Notes: a model not told the origin generated them from the sequence alone. Positions 18,371-29,434 are shown, counted from the first letter of the stretch. The stretch: DNA of 64,000 bases from Frankiales bacterium (GCA_025980325.1 JAICXQ010000004.1:1-64000), one strand, 5' to 3'. Program-made: numbers and translations.

Positions 18371-19158
18371 GCGGCGCACGCCTGGAAGGCATCGGCATCA
18401 CCCGCCGGTACGGCGGCCTCACCGCCGTCGACGACGTCTCCGTCGTCGCCGAACCGGGCACCGTGACCGCGTTGATCGGCCCGAACGGCGCCGGCAAGAC
18501 GACGCTCTTCCAGTGCCTGACTGGGGCGGAGCGACCCGACGCCGGCCGGGTGCTGCTCGACGGTCGCGACATCACGAAGCTGTCGTCGGACGCGCGGGCC
18601 CGGCTCGGCATCGGTCGCACGTTCCAGCGGCTCGCGGTGTTCCCGACGATGACGGTCGGCGACAACCTCAGCGTCGGCGCCGAGAACCGGTCGAGCGGTC
18701 CGAGCCTCGTGCGCAACGGCAAGTTGGTGCTGGGTGTCTTCGGGTTCCCGTTCGAGAACACCGCCCGGGACCGCCGTACCGTCGAGGAAACGTTGCAGTT
18801 GTTGCGTTTGGACGAGGTGCGCGACACCCCTGCCGGTGCACTTCCGACCGGCACGCTGCGCCTGGTCGAGTTGGGCCGGGCGCTGTGCAACGGGCCGTCG
18901 GTGCTGTTGCTGGACGAGCCGGCAAGCGGGCTCGACACGACCGAGACCGACAACCTCCAACACGTGATCCGTCGGGTCGCTGCCGAAGGCGTCGCCGTAC
19001 TGCTGGTCGAGCACGACGTCGACCTCGTCTTCGACGTCGCCGACACCGTGTACGCGATGGCCGAGGGGCGGCTGATCGCGTCCGGCCGGCCCGACGACGT
19101 ACGCGCGCATCCCGCCGTGCAGGCGGCGTACCTCGACGTGTCCGCGAGCGACGCATGA
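18367..19158 (+). CDS. livG: LivG-type ABC ATPase
   Basis: A 263-residue ATPase for the HAAT importer. Walker A is GPNGAGKTTLF (about residues 38-48), Walker B is VLLLDEPASGLD, and the H-loop is LLVEHDVDLVF. The signature helix reads LPTGTLRLVELGRAL, a LivG-style variant of LSGGQ. The C-terminal helix (AHPAVQAAYLD) is typical of LivG. It starts with GTG inside the livHM stop and overlaps livF by four bases, so all three importer genes are coupled. Confidence 0.94.
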   Translation: MSGARLEGIGITRRYGGLTAVDDVSVVAEPGTVTALIGPNGAGKTTLFQCLTGAERPDAGRVLLDGRDITKLSSDARARLGIGRTFQRLAVFPTMTVGDNLSVGAENRSSGPSLVRNGKLVLGVFGFPFENTARDRRTVEETLQLLRLDEVRDTPAGALPTGTLRLVELGRALCNGPSVLLLDEPASGLDTTETDNLQHVIRRVAAEGVAVLLVEHDVDLVFDVADTVYAMAEGRLIASGRPDDVRAHPAVQAAYLDVSASDA

Positions 19159-19865
19159 GCATCGAACTGTCGCTGCGCGAACTCCGAGCCGGGTACGGCG
19201 CGGTCGAGGTGCTGCACGGGGTGTCTCTGGATGTGCCGGCCGGCGCGCTGACCGCCCTGCTCGGCCCGAACGGCGCGGGCAAGACGACGCTGCTGTCGGT
19301 GGTCGCCGGGCTGCTGCCGGCGCGCGCCGGGCAGGTCGTCTGGGGCGGTCGCGACGTCACGCACGTGCCACCGGACGCGCGGGCGCGCGGGGGCATGGCG
19401 CTGGTGCCCGAACGCCGGGGCATCTTCACCGACCTGTCGGTGCGCGAGAACCTCGAGATCTTCGCCGGTCGCGGTGAGCCGGCGGATGCGGCATTCGCGG
19501 CGTTCCCGGTGCTCGCCGACCGGCTCGGTCAACGCGCCGGAAGCCTCTCCGGTGGCGAGCAGCAGATGCTGGCGATGTCGCGGGTGATGCTGCGCGATCC
19601 GCGGCTCATGCTGCTCGACGAGATCTCGCTGGGGTTGGCGCCGCGGGTCACCCGGCGGCTGTTCGACGTGGTCGGCGAGTTGGCGCGTACAGGCACGACG
19701 GTGCTGCTCGTCGATCAATACCTCTCCGATGCGTTGCGATTGGCCGACATCGTGTACGTGCTGGCGCGCGGCGAGGTGGCGTTCGCGGGCGAGCCGGCCG
19801 AGCTGGCCGGTCGTACGCTGCCGGGCTACGTCACGCCGGTCGCGGCGCAGGAGTTGCGCCGCTAA
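19155..19865 (+). CDS. livF: LivF-type ABC ATPase
   Basis: The second ATPase (236 residues) of the importer. Walker A is GPNGAGKTTLL, the signature is LSGGEQQMLAM and Walker B is LMLLDEISLGLAP, with the -SLGL- ending that distinguishes LivF. VPERRGIFTDLSVRENL is also LivF-typical. ATG at 19155 overlaps the livG stop. Its stop codon (19863-19865) is directly adjacent to the stop of the convergent binding-protein gene, with no base between them. Confidence 0.94.
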   Translation: MSIELSLRELRAGYGAVEVLHGVSLDVPAGALTALLGPNGAGKTTLLSVVAGLLPARAGQVVWGGRDVTHVPPDARARGGMALVPERRGIFTDLSVRENLEIFAGRGEPADAAFAAFPVLADRLGQRAGSLSGGEQQMLAMSRVMLRDPRLMLLDEISLGLAPRVTRRLFDVVGELARTGTTVLLVDQYLSDALRLADIVYVLARGEVAFAGEPAELAGRTLPGYVTPVAAQELRR

Positions 19866-21376
19866 CTACTGCGCCGAGTAGGGCCACTCGTGCACGGTGA
19901 AGCAGTTCTTGTCCATGTCCGGAACCTGCGTCACCCAGCCGTGGGCCGAGTCCTGCCAGCGCGCGACGTTGATGCAGTTGGTCTGCGGCTCGCGGGGTGT
20001 GCTGCGTTCCTCGAAATAGCGCGGCACCAGCAACCCGTCCCCGTCGTACGGATGCGCCGGTCCGGCGTTCATGAACTTCTCGACACAGCGCCGGGTGACG
20101 TCGGCGCCGCACGACGCGACCGCGTCGGCCAGCCATTGCCCGCCGGCCCAGCCTTCCAGCGCCCACTCCGAGAGCTGGTCCGCGCCGCCGTGTCCATCCG
20201 CGGCCATCTGCTGGCGGAACGCCGCTACGCCCGGATACTTCGTGTCCTCGTAGTTGCGCGTCATCCCGGTCGCGAACAACTTGTTCCGGCACTTCGGCGA
20301 GTCGGTGTAGTCGCTGTCGATCGACTGTTCCCAACTCTGCGTCGTGAGCACCTTCGCCTGCAACGTGTCGGAGACGCCGTTGTCGTCGAGTGCCTTGCAC
20401 AGCCGGACGTTGCCCTCACGGTCGATCGTGTCGTAGACGTACTTCACGCCCTGGTTCTTGAACGCGATCGCGACCGAGTCGTAGTCCGGCAGCGCGAAGT
20501 TCACGGTCTTCACGACGACCTTGTATCCCTCGTGCTGCAACCCGTTCGCGATGCTGTTGCCGAACCGCGTCGACGCCGACTGGTTGTAGTCGACGACACC
20601 GGCGACGAGCGGCACGCTCTGATACTTCGTCTTGAAATAGCGATAGATCTCGGTGCCGCCGTAGAGCTGGCCTTTGATGCCGACCTGCTTGCCGTCGCGC
20701 GGGTACTCCTCGCCGTAGATGTCCCACATGTGCGGGTACTGGTTGTACGCGTTGTCGATCGGCTGGCCGCCGATGTCCGGCACGCCCTTGCTGTTGACGT
20801 ACGCCGCGCCCGAGTACGTCAGGATCGCGTTGCTGGCGAACGCGAAGACCTTGTCCGAGTCGACGAGTTGGTGCACGCACGTGTTGTTCTGGTCGCCGCT
20901 GCCCTGGTCGTCGCAGAACCTCAGCACGAGTTGCCGGCCGTGCACGCCGCCGTGCGCGTTGGTCCAGTGGATGAACGCCTCGAGCCCGTACGTCGGACCG
21001 ACGAACGCGCGCGGATCGAACGGATTCGTCTTGCTGACGATGTTGCCGACCGTGATGGTCGTCGGCGTCACGCCGATGTCGGACGCGGTGTTTCCCATCG
21101 GCCCGGTGCCGCCGCCGTTGCCGCCCTGCGGCCCGCTGCTCGGCCCGGTGCCGGGGCCTTGCGTCGGCACCCCGCCCGGTCCGACCGGACCGCTCGTCGC
21201 GTCGGGTCCGGCGCCCGGACCGTTGGTCGCCTGCGGCCCCGACTGGCCGGACTGAAGTTGCTGCGCGCGCTCGAACGCCCCGTTGGACAACCTGGTCCCG
21301 CAAGCGGCGAGGAGCAACGTGCTGACCGCGAGTGCGCCGGCCAACCGCCGGGGAGGCGCCATAACGGACCATTGTG

Positions 21377-21380
<4 letters not shown>
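19866..21380 (-). CDS. Type I periplasmic binding lipoprotein of an ABC importer
   Basis: A 504-residue lipoprotein. The signal ends in LLLAACG, with Cys at about residue 27 for lipid attachment, followed by a Gly/Pro/Gln-rich linker (about residues 35-97). The rest is a LivJ-like type I binding fold (ITVGNIVSKTNPFD, HGRQLVLRFCDDQGS, several conserved Cys pairs). It is longer than typical LivJ because of the linker. ATG at 21380 overlaps the stop of the upstream gene (ATGA). It faces livF tail to tail and is the only binding protein nearby, but transcriptionally it belongs to the thi operon, so its ligand is open to question. Confidence 0.88.
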
Positions 21381-22791
<1,411 letters not shown>

Positions 22792-22795
<4 letters not shown>

Positions 22796-23847
22796 GCCGA
22801 CACCTCCGCGAGCATGCGGCCGTGCAGCACGAGTTCGGCGACGGCGTCGGCCGTGATCGGCGCGAGCAGTACGCCGTTGCGGTAGTGCCCGGTGGCGACG
22901 ACGAGCCCGGGGCCGGCGGCTTCGATGACCGGCGTGTTGTCCGGCGTCGCCGGCCGCAGCCCGGTGCTCACCTCGACGAGTTCCATTTCGAGTGTCGCCG
23001 GGAGCAGCAGTTGTGCGTCGCGCAACAACTCGTAGACCGCGCCGGCCCGTGGGCTCTCGTCGTACCCGGCCTCTTCGCTGGACGCGCCGACGACGATCTC
23101 GCCGTCCTCGCGCGGGACGAGGTAGACCGGGTTGCCGCGCACCGAACCGCGCAGCACGTGATCGATGACCGGCTTGCGTGATCGCAGCCGCAGCGTCTGC
23201 CCCTTGACCGGTCGCAGCCCGGCGATTGCCGGCCCGCCGGAGATCTGACCGGAACGAGCGCCGGCCGCGACGACGACGGTGCCGGCGGCGATGACGTCAC
23301 CGTCGGCGAGCGTCACCGCGCCCGTCGCGATCGACGCGACCGGTTGCCGTACGACCTGCGCGCCGTCGAGCAGCGCGTCATGCAGCCGGCGCGGATCGAC
23401 CGAATGGTCGTCGGCGGCGAACAGCCCGCCGGACAACCCCGGCGCGACCGCGGGCTCGAGGGCACGCAGTTCGCGTGCGGTCAACAGCTCGGACGTCAGG
23501 CCGAGGCTCTTGTGCAACTGCGCGAGATCGCGCAGGGCGGCGAGGTCGGCCGCATCCCACGCCGCGACGACGGTGCCGGTCTGCCGGTAGCCGACGTCGG
23601 CACCGAGCTCGGCGACGAAATCGGGATAGCGGCGCGCGGAGGCAAGGTTGAGCCGCAGCAGCCGCTCCTCGCCGTAGTGCAGCTCGGTGACCGGCGCCAG
23701 CATGCCGGCGGCCGCGTGCGTTGCACCGAGTCCGGGCGCCGGGTCGACGACGGTCACCGCAGCACCATGCGTCGCGAGCCGCCAGGCAATCGCGGCGCCG
23801 ATGATCCCGCCACCGACGACGACGACATCCGCAGAAGTTGTGCGCAT
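22792..23847 (-). CDS. thiO: Glycine oxidase ThiO
   Basis: A 351-residue FAD-dependent oxidase that converts glycine to the imine used by ThiG under aerobic conditions. The dinucleotide-binding motif [16 protein letters not shown] is at residues 9-24; [14 protein letters not shown] and the C-terminal [13 protein letters not shown] are typical of ThiO. It is the first gene of thiO-thiS-thiG and diverges from thiE across only 33 bp, which has no room for a riboswitch. Confidence 0.95.
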
Positions 23848-23880
23848 TTATCTCCACGCTACGCCGCTACTGTCGGGCGG

Positions 23881-24534
23881 GTGGATGCTCGGGCGGCGCT
23901 CGCGGACGCGCGGTTGTACCTCTGCACCGATGCGCGGCGCGCGCGCGACGACCTCGCCGAATTCCTCGACACGGTGTTGCGTAGCGGAGTCGATGTCGTC
24001 CAGCTGCGTGAGAAGGGGCTGGAGGCGCGCGAGGAGCTGTCGCTGCTCGAAGTCTTCGCGACCGCCGCCGAACGGCACGGCAAGTTGTGGTCGGTCAACG
24101 ACCGCGCCGACATCGCTGCGATCAGCGGCGCGCCGGTGCTGCACCTCGGGCAGGACGACCTGCCGGTGGCGGCGGCGCGACGCCTCGTCGGCGACGGCGT
24201 CGCCATCGGCCGGTCGAGTCACAGCGCGGCGCAGTTCGACGCCGAGATCGCCGACGCCCCAGTCGATTACGTGTGCGCCGGTCCGACGTGGGTGACCCCG
24301 ACCAAGCCCGGCCGGCCGGCCGCCGGTCTCGGTCTACTGACACACGCCGCGAGCGCGGCCGGCACCCGGCCGTGGTTCGCGATCGGCGGCATCGACCTGT
24401 CCAACCTCGACGAGGTGATCGCCCGCGGCGCCCGGCGAATCGTCGTCGTACGGGCGATCACCGAAGCAGACGATCCCGGTGCGGCCGCGGCCGAGTTCGC
24501 CAGGGCGCTGCGAGACCGTCGAACCGGAACGTAA
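23881..24534 (+). CDS. thiE: Thiamine-phosphate synthase
   Basis: A 217-residue TIM-barrel enzyme coupling the pyrimidine and thiazole halves into thiamine phosphate. Conserved parts are [13 protein letters not shown] (pyrophosphate site), [35 protein letters not shown] and AIGGID. It starts with GTG at 23881. Its stop is directly adjacent to that of the convergent secreted protein gene. Confidence 0.96.
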   Translation: MDARAALADARLYLCTDARRARDDLAEFLDTVLRSGVDVVQLREKGLEAREELSLLEVFATAAERHGKLWSVNDRADIAAISGAPVLHLGQDDLPVAAARRLVGDGVAIGRSSHSAAQFDAEIADAPVDYVCAGPTWVTPTKPGRPAAGLGLLTHAASAAGTRPWFAIGGIDLSNLDEVIARGARRIVVVRAITEADDPGAAAAEFARALRDRRTGT

Positions 24535-24978
24535 TCACGTCGCGGCCGCGACGACGGGTTGCGGGATGAACACCTGCTCGACTTTCGGCAGGCACGTCGG
24601 GGTGCCGGCATCGACCGACTGGCACAACTCCACGTCGTCGGTCGGACTCGCCTCATACTCGATCTGCACGAAGTCTTCCTGGTAACCGGTGCCGACAGTT
24701 TCGATCCGGGTTCCAGGACGTTCGACGCCGTCGACCTCGATCCAGCAGGAAACGTCGGCGAAGACCGGTTCGTGGTTTGCATCCAGCGTGGCCGACAGGT
24801 CGCCGATAACGCCCTGGTCGTTGCCATTGGTGACGAGCGTGTCTTGCACCGTATCGGCATAGCAGCCGCCGGCCATGGTCCCGACCGTCGCCTGCGCGGC
24901 TGGGGCCAGCAGTAGCGTCCAACCCGCCGTCGCCGCGGTCAGCAGGACGAGGGCAGCAGCTCTCCTGCGGATTCTCAT
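24535..24978 (-). CDS. Secreted hypothetical protein (147 aa)
   Basis: It has a basic N-terminus (MRIRRRAAALVLL), a hydrophobic segment and an Ala-X-Ala site near QATVG, so it is exported. The mature part has four cysteines (GGCYADT, VSCWIE, ELCQSVD, PTCLP), likely two disulfides, and is acidic. No family is recognised. It lies alone between thiE (convergent) and thiD (same strand, 30 bp upstream), so it may be read from the thiD transcript. Confidence 0.75.
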   Translation of the reverse strand: MRIRRRAAALVLLTAATAGWTLLLAPAAQATVGTMAGGCYADTVQDTLVTNGNDQGVIGDLSATLDANHEPVFADVSCWIEVDGVERPGTRIETVGTGYQEDFVQIEYEASPTDDVELCQSVDAGTPTCLPKVEQVFIPQPVVAAAT

Positions 24979-25008
24979 ACGTGGACTACCTGTTCCACTC
25001 GCGTTTGC

Positions 25009-25812
25009 TTACGCGCGGATGCGCCAGAAGTGGCCGACGGGACCGCGGCCGGAGCCGAGCGGGAACGAACCGTCCACTGCCGACGTGATGAACGACTTCG
25101 CGGACGCGACCGCCGCAGGTACGTCGAGCCCGCGGGCCAGCGCCGCGGTCGTCGCCGCGGCCAACGTGTCACCGCTGCCGTGCGTGTGCACCGACGGATG
25201 CCGCGGCGCGGTCAACTCGGTGAACGACGAGCCGTCGTACAGGACGTCGACCGCCGCCGACTCCGGATCGAGGTGACCGCCCTTCACCAGCACCCACTGC
25301 GGCCCAAGGTCGAACAACCGTCGGGCCGCCTCGCGCATCCCGGCCGGATCGCGTACCTCGAGACCGATCAGCACCTTCACCTCGGGCAGGTTCGGCGTCA
25401 CCAGCACGGCGAGCGGGAACAGCCGCGAAGTCAACGCGTGCACTGCATCGTCCGCCAGCAACGGATCGCCGTGCTGCGACGCGCACACCGGGTCGACCAC
25501 CAACGGTCCGAGGTCGACCGAACCGACGACGTCGACAACGGCGTCGACGACGTCGCGATTCGCCAGCATCCCTATCTTCGTCGCATCGACGCCGATGTCC
25601 GAGGCGACCGCGACGACCTGCTCCGCGACGAACGAACCCGGCAACGCATGCACACCGACGACGCCGCGCGAATGCTGCGCCGTCACGGCCGTCACGGCCG
25701 ACATCCCGTGCACGCCGCAACACAGGAACGTCTTCAGATCCGCTTGCAGCCCGGCGCCGCCGCCGGAGTCCGACCCCGCGATCGTCAACGCGCGCGGCGG
25801 AACGTCCCTCAT
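25009..25812 (-). CDS. thiD: Hydroxymethylpyrimidine/phosphomethylpyrimidine kinase
   Basis: A 267-residue ribokinase-fold enzyme making HMP pyrophosphate for ThiE. ALTIAGSDSGGGAGLQADLKT opens the protein and HTHGSGDTLAAATTAAL has the catalytic Asp near the C-terminus. ATG at 25812 overlaps the stop of the upstream NCS1 permease gene by four bases, so both are under the riboswitch located before that permease. The long open frame beyond 25812 is a shadow of the permease. Confidence 0.96.
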   Translation of the reverse strand: MRDVPPRALTIAGSDSGGGAGLQADLKTFLCCGVHGMSAVTAVTAQHSRGVVGVHALPGSFVAEQVVAVASDIGVDATKIGMLANRDVVDAVVDVVGSVDLGPLVVDPVCASQHGDPLLADDAVHALTSRLFPLAVLVTPNLPEVKVLIGLEVRDPAGMREAARRLFDLGPQWVLVKGGHLDPESAAVDVLYDGSSFTELTAPRHPSVHTHGSGDTLAAATTAALARGLDVPAAVASAKSFITSAVDGSFPLGSGRGPVGHFWRIRA

Positions 25813-27164
25813 CGAGCAAATCGTCGAGACAGCGGCAACGTGAGCACCGCCGCGACGACGAACGACAGCAGCGACGCGCTCATCCACGACTGCGGCGTGA
25901 ACGACAGCCAGTCCGCGACGTGATGCCACGCGCGCGCCCACCAGGTCACGTAACCCGGATTCACGAGCTGGTACGCCGCAACGCCGAGCAACCACGGTCC
26001 GACCATCCACGCGCGCGACGGTGCGTCTTCGCCGACGTTCCAGGCCCGTCGCCGGCCGAAGAAGTAGTCGACGAGGAACACTGCGGTCAGCGGCACGAAC
26101 ACCGAGCCCAACAGCAGCAGGAAGTTCTGGTAGCTGCCGATTCCGAAGATCAGCGCCAGCACCGTCGCGGCCGTCCCGATCAGCACGGCGAGCAAGCGAC
26201 GGTCCGCGCGCGGGACGACGTTCTGCAGCGACACGACGGTCGAGTAACTGTCCGCGAACGACTGGTCCAGCTCGCGGGCGACGAGCGCGCCGAACGCGAG
26301 CCAGCCGACCGGCACCGCGATGAAGCGCGCGAACATGTCGTGCTGCATGTTCGTGTCCGAGGCCTGCACGACCGTCAGCAACGCGACGAGACCGAGGACG
26401 TAGCAGGCGATCTGCGCGACGCTGTAACCGATCATCGCGGCACCGAACGCCGACCGGCCGCTGCGGGCATGCCGGGTGTAGTCGCTCGCCAACGGCGCGA
26501 ACGACACCGCGACCGCGACCGTGTAGTCGGTCCCGGTCCAGAAGCCATTCCAGGTGCCGTGCGTCAACGACGGCAACGGATGCCGCAGCACCTGCACCAG
26601 CAGATACGCCGTGGCCAGCGCGACGACGACGAGCGCGTAACGGCGCAACACCCGCACGACCGACAACGGGTAGATGCTCATCAGCGTCGTCAGCGCGCCC
26701 GCGATCACGACGTAGGGCCACAAGTGCCCGTGCCAGCCGAACAGTTGCTGCGCGCCTTGCGAGATCACGACGATCTCGAACACGGCCCAGCCGATGAGCT
26801 GTACGACGTTGATCAGCGTCGGCAGGTACGACAGCCGCAGCCCGAACAGCCCGCGCAGCAACACCATCGCGGGTGCACCGGTCTCCGCGCCCGGCACCGC
26901 GGCGGCGGCGAGCATCGCCGTACCCAGCACCGTGCCGACCACGATCGCGAGCGCGGCGGCCACGAACGACATCGCGTGCACGCCGTCCGGCTGCAAGACG
27001 TACACCGCACCGACCGGGCCGAGCAGCGAGATGCCCAGGTTGAACCACAACGCGATCTGGTCGAGCCAGCCGAGCACCCGCGGCGCCGGTTGATCCAGAG
27101 TCAGCGGCGCTTCGACGCCTCGGTTTCCACCAGCAGTTGCAAGCTGTTCGACCGTCGCCGTCAT
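25809..27164 (-). CDS. cytX: NCS1 family permease, probable hydroxymethylpyrimidine transporter (CytX-like)
   Basis: A 451-residue, twelve-helix transporter of the nucleobase-cation symport 1 family (LDQIALWFNLGISLLGPVGA, PAMVLLRGLFGLRLSYLPTL, PLASDYTRHARSG). CytX-type members are predicted HMP importers when located with thiD under a TPP riboswitch, which is exactly the situation here. ATG at 27164 lies six bases after the purine-rich GAGGGAG that forms the last part of the riboswitch, so translation start is likely controlled directly by thiamine pyrophosphate. It is coupled to thiD. Confidence 0.92.
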   Translation of the reverse strand: MTATVEQLATAGGNRGVEAPLTLDQPAPRVLGWLDQIALWFNLGISLLGPVGAVYVLQPDGVHAMSFVAAALAIVVGTVLGTAMLAAAAVPGAETGAPAMVLLRGLFGLRLSYLPTLINVVQLIGWAVFEIVVISQGAQQLFGWHGHLWPYVVIAGALTTLMSIYPLSVVRVLRRYALVVVALATAYLLVQVLRHPLPSLTHGTWNGFWTGTDYTVAVAVSFAPLASDYTRHARSGRSAFGAAMIGYSVAQIACYVLGLVALLTVVQASDTNMQHDMFARFIAVPVGWLAFGALVARELDQSFADSYSTVVSLQNVVPRADRRLLAVLIGTAATVLALIFGIGSYQNFLLLLGSVFVPLTAVFLVDYFFGRRRAWNVGEDAPSRAWMVGPWLLGVAAYQLVNPGYVTWWARAWHHVADWLSFTPQSWMSASLLSFVVAAVLTLPLSRRFAR

Positions 27165-27260
27165 GGCAAGCTCCCTCGGGCCCGCATTACCGGGCCGGTT
27201 AGGCGGTCGGCGGCCGGACAGCCGCCCTCTCAGCCCGGTGCTTCCGAGCTCCCGCGTGCC
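27165..27260 (-). promoter_or_regulatory. TPP riboswitch (THI element)
   Basis: Read on the minus strand, the conserved core is present in order: the 5' GGGAGC, GGCTGAGAGG, a variable GC-rich hairpin (GGCGGC/GCCGCC), then ACCGCCTAACCGG, GGTAATGCGGGCC and GAGGGAGC. These correspond to the GCUGAGA, ACCUGAUC..GG and UAAUGCC..GAGGGA parts of the THI element. The closing GAGGGAG is also the ribosome-binding site of cytX, six bases before its ATG, giving a translational off-switch. The 5' 31 bases overlap the coding end of the DMT transporter gene, whose stop TGA is the TGA of CUGAGA. Confidence 0.93.
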
Positions 27261-28162
27261 TCGACGACGAATCTACGCCTCGGCAGTCGATCTTCGGCGA
27301 CGAGGATGCCGGCCAAGACGACGAGCGCGCCGACGAAGTCGTTCCACCGCAGCGACTCGCCCAACGCCGCGACGCCGAGGGTCACCGCGACGAGCGGGAC
27401 GAGGTAGGTCACCGTCGACGCCGTCGTCGGGCCGACGTCGCGGACGAGGCCGTAGTAGAAGACGTACGCGATCCCGGTGCCGGCCGCACCGAGGGCGAGC
27501 ACCGACAACCAGACCCGCGGCGGCAACGACACCGAATGCGTCGCGACGATCGGCGCGACCAGGCCGATCTCGACCGCCGCGCAGGTCAGTTGCGCGGTCG
27601 CGAGGCCGAGCGGCGCCGCCCGGCCGGACAGGAACTTGCGGGTGTAGACGAACGCGACGCCGTAACACGCGCTCGCGCCGAGGCAGGCCAGCTGCCCGTC
27701 CAGCGCCGCGCCGTGCAGGCTCCGCCACGGCGCGAGCACGACCAGGACACCGACGAAGCCGGCGACGAGACCGATCAGTCGCGCGCGGGTCGGCCGTTCC
27801 GTCGGCAGCACCAGCAGCACGAAGACCAGCGTCCACAACGGCGTCGTCGCGTTGTAGATCCCGGCCAGCCCGCTGGTCGCGCCGTTCTCCTCACCCCACG
27901 CAAACCCGAGGAACGGTACGACGTTCGAGATCAGCCCCATAGCGGCGGCGTGCAGCCAGACGGAGGGCTGGCGTGGCAACGGTTCGCGCCGGATGGCGAC
28001 CCACGCGAGGATCGCCACGGCGCCGAGAACGATCCGGCCGAGCACGACCTGCGTCGCGGTCATCCCCTCCAGCGCGACCTTGATGAACAGGAAGCTGCAG
28101 CCCCAGATGCCGGCCAATACGACGATCCGAGCCCACGGCGACGCCCACCACGAGCGGGTCAC
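27230..28162 (-). CDS. EamA/DMT family transporter
   Basis: A 310-residue protein with ten membrane helices in two EamA repeats (WGCSFLFIKVALEGMT at the beginning, GLAGIYNATTPLWTLVF, and ALGESLRWNDFVGALVVLAGI near the end). DMT exporters handle amino acids and other metabolites; the substrate is unknown. GTG at 28162 overlaps the stop of the Fpg/Nei gene (GTGA). Its last codons, GGG AGC TCG GAA GCA CCG GGC TGA, double as the 5' part of the TPP riboswitch of the next gene. Confidence 0.88.
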   Translation of the reverse strand: MTRSWWASPWARIVVLAGIWGCSFLFIKVALEGMTATQVVLGRIVLGAVAILAWVAIRREPLPRQPSVWLHAAAMGLISNVVPFLGFAWGEENGATSGLAGIYNATTPLWTLVFVLLVLPTERPTRARLIGLVAGFVGVLVVLAPWRSLHGAALDGQLACLGASACYGVAFVYTRKFLSGRAAPLGLATAQLTCAAVEIGLVAPIVATHSVSLPPRVWLSVLALGAAGTGIAYVFYYGLVRDVGPTTASTVTYLVPLVAVTLGVAALGESLRWNDFVGALVVLAGILVAEDRLPRRRFVVEARGSSEAPG

Positions 28163-29019
28163 TTCAGCAGCCGGGAGAGCCGTCGATCGGCGAGCGGCTT
28201 GCCGCCGGTCTGGCAGGTCGCGCAATAGTCCAGCGTCGAGTCGGCGAACGACACCGAACGCACGACGTCACCGCACACCGGGCACGGCTGGCCGGCCCGC
28301 CCGTGCACGCGCATGCCGAGCTTCTTCTCGGCCTTCAGGTCGGCCGCGGCCAGGCCGCGGGCCCGCTCGACCGCGTCCGCCAGCGTCGCCCGCACGGCGT
28401 CGTACAGCCGGGCGATCTCCTCGTCGTCGAGGTTCGCCGCGGGCTTGAACGGCGACATCTTCGCGACGTGCAGGATCTCGTCGGAGTACGCGTTGCCGAT
28501 GCCGGCCAGCTTCCCCTGGTCGCGCAACAGACCCTTCAGTTGCGACCGGTCGCCGGCGACGATCGCGCGGAAGTCGTCGAGGCTGAAGCCGTCGGCCAGC
28601 GGATCCGGGCCGAGCCGCGCGATCCCGGGGACGGTCGCCGGATCGCGGACGACGTACACGGCGAGCCGCTTCTGAGTGCCCTGCTCGGTCAGGTCGAATC
28701 CGGATCCGTCGTCGAGATGCACCCGCAGCCCGAGCGGGCTCTTGCCCGGCTTCGGCGGCAACGCCGGCAGCGAGTCCCGCCAGTGCAGCCAGCCGGCCCG
28801 GGAGAGGTGCGTGACGAGGTGCAGGCCGCTCACGTCGAGGTCGAGAAACTTGCCCCATCGCCGTACGCCGGTGATCTCCAACCCGCCGAGCGCCGTCACC
28901 GGCGGATCGAACGTCTTGAGCACGCTGATCGCGGCGACGTCGACCCGCGCGACGACCCGGCCGACCGCGCGGCCGACCAGGAAGTCGGCCAGCGCTTGCA
29001 CTTCGGGCAGCTCAGGCAT
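28159..29019 (-). CDS. Fpg/Nei family DNA glycosylase
   Basis: A 286-residue base-excision repair glycosylase/AP lyase. The N-terminal proline nucleophile and glutamate are in MPELPEV. A helix-two-turn-helix carries the LAGIGNAYSDEILH motif. The C-terminal zinc finger has CPVC and YCATCQTGGK. It removes oxidised bases from DNA. Fpg versus Nei specificity cannot be settled by eye; QALADFL after PELPEV is like actinobacterial paralogues that are not the main MutM. It is coupled to the DMT gene and lies 17 bp after the metallopeptidase gene. Confidence 0.92.
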   Translation of the reverse strand: MPELPEVQALADFLVGRAVGRVVARVDVAAISVLKTFDPPVTALGGLEITGVRRWGKFLDLDVSGLHLVTHLSRAGWLHWRDSLPALPPKPGKSPLGLRVHLDDGSGFDLTEQGTQKRLAVYVVRDPATVPGIARLGPDPLADGFSLDDFRAIVAGDRSQLKGLLRDQGKLAGIGNAYSDEILHVAKMSPFKPAANLDDEEIARLYDAVRATLADAVERARGLAAADLKAEKKLGMRVHGRAGQPCPVCGDVVRSVSFADSTLDYCATCQTGGKPLADRRLSRLLK

Positions 29020-29036
29020 CGGTACCCAAGTCTTGT

Positions 29037-29381
29037 CTAGGCCCAGCCGAGCTCGTCGAGCCGGTCGTCGTCGATGCCGAAGTGGTGCGCGACCTCGTGC
29101 ACCACGGTCACCCGGACCTGGTCGACGACGTCGGCCAAGGTCCGCGCCCGGCGCACGATCGGCAGCCGGTAGATGGTGATCCGATCCGGCAGCACCCCGC
29201 CGTACGACGTCGTCCGGGCGGTGAGCGGCACGCCGTGGTAGAGCCCGAGCAGGTTGGGCGAGGCGCCCATGTCCTCGACGACGACCGCGACGTTGCGCAT
29301 CAGCTTGCCGAGTTCGGGCGGGATGCTGTCCAGAGCCTGCTCGACGAGCGCGCCGAACGTCTCCTCGTCGACGTCGACCAT
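29037..29381 (-). CDS. Zincin-like metallopeptidase family protein (DUF1025-type)
   Basis: A 114-residue protein with HEVAHHFGIDDDRLDELGW at its C-terminus: the HExxH zinc-binding motif followed by an Asp/Glu ligand region, typical of the short minimal-gluzincin-like family widespread in actinobacteria. Proteolytic activity has not been clearly established for this family. Three tandem 17-18 bp repeats sit directly in front of its start. It is probably in one transcript with the Fpg/Nei and DMT genes. Confidence 0.88.
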   Translation of the reverse strand: MVDVDEETFGALVEQALDSIPPELGKLMRNVAVVVEDMGASPNLLGLYHGVPLTARTTSYGGVLPDRITIYRLPIVRRARTLADVVDQVRVTVVHEVAHHFGIDDDRLDELGWA

Positions 29382-29382
29382 G

Positions 29383-29434
29383 CGTCCATCATCACCCGGG
29401 CCTCCATCATCACCCGGCCTCCGTCATCACCCGG
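29383..29434. repeat. Three tandem copies of a 17-18 bp repeat
   Basis: The unit CCTCCATCATCACCCGG occurs at 29401-29417, with variants CGTCCATCATCACCCGGG at 29383-29400 and CCTCCGTCATCACCCGG at 29418-29434. The array fills most of the gap between the divergent metallopeptidase (start 29381) and MFS (start 29460) genes, so it could affect either 5' region. Confidence 0.85.

Noticed and set aside
23848-23880. Possible TPP riboswitch between thiO and thiE
   Set aside because: The gap is only 33 bp and has none of the CUGAGA or GAGGGA core sequences.
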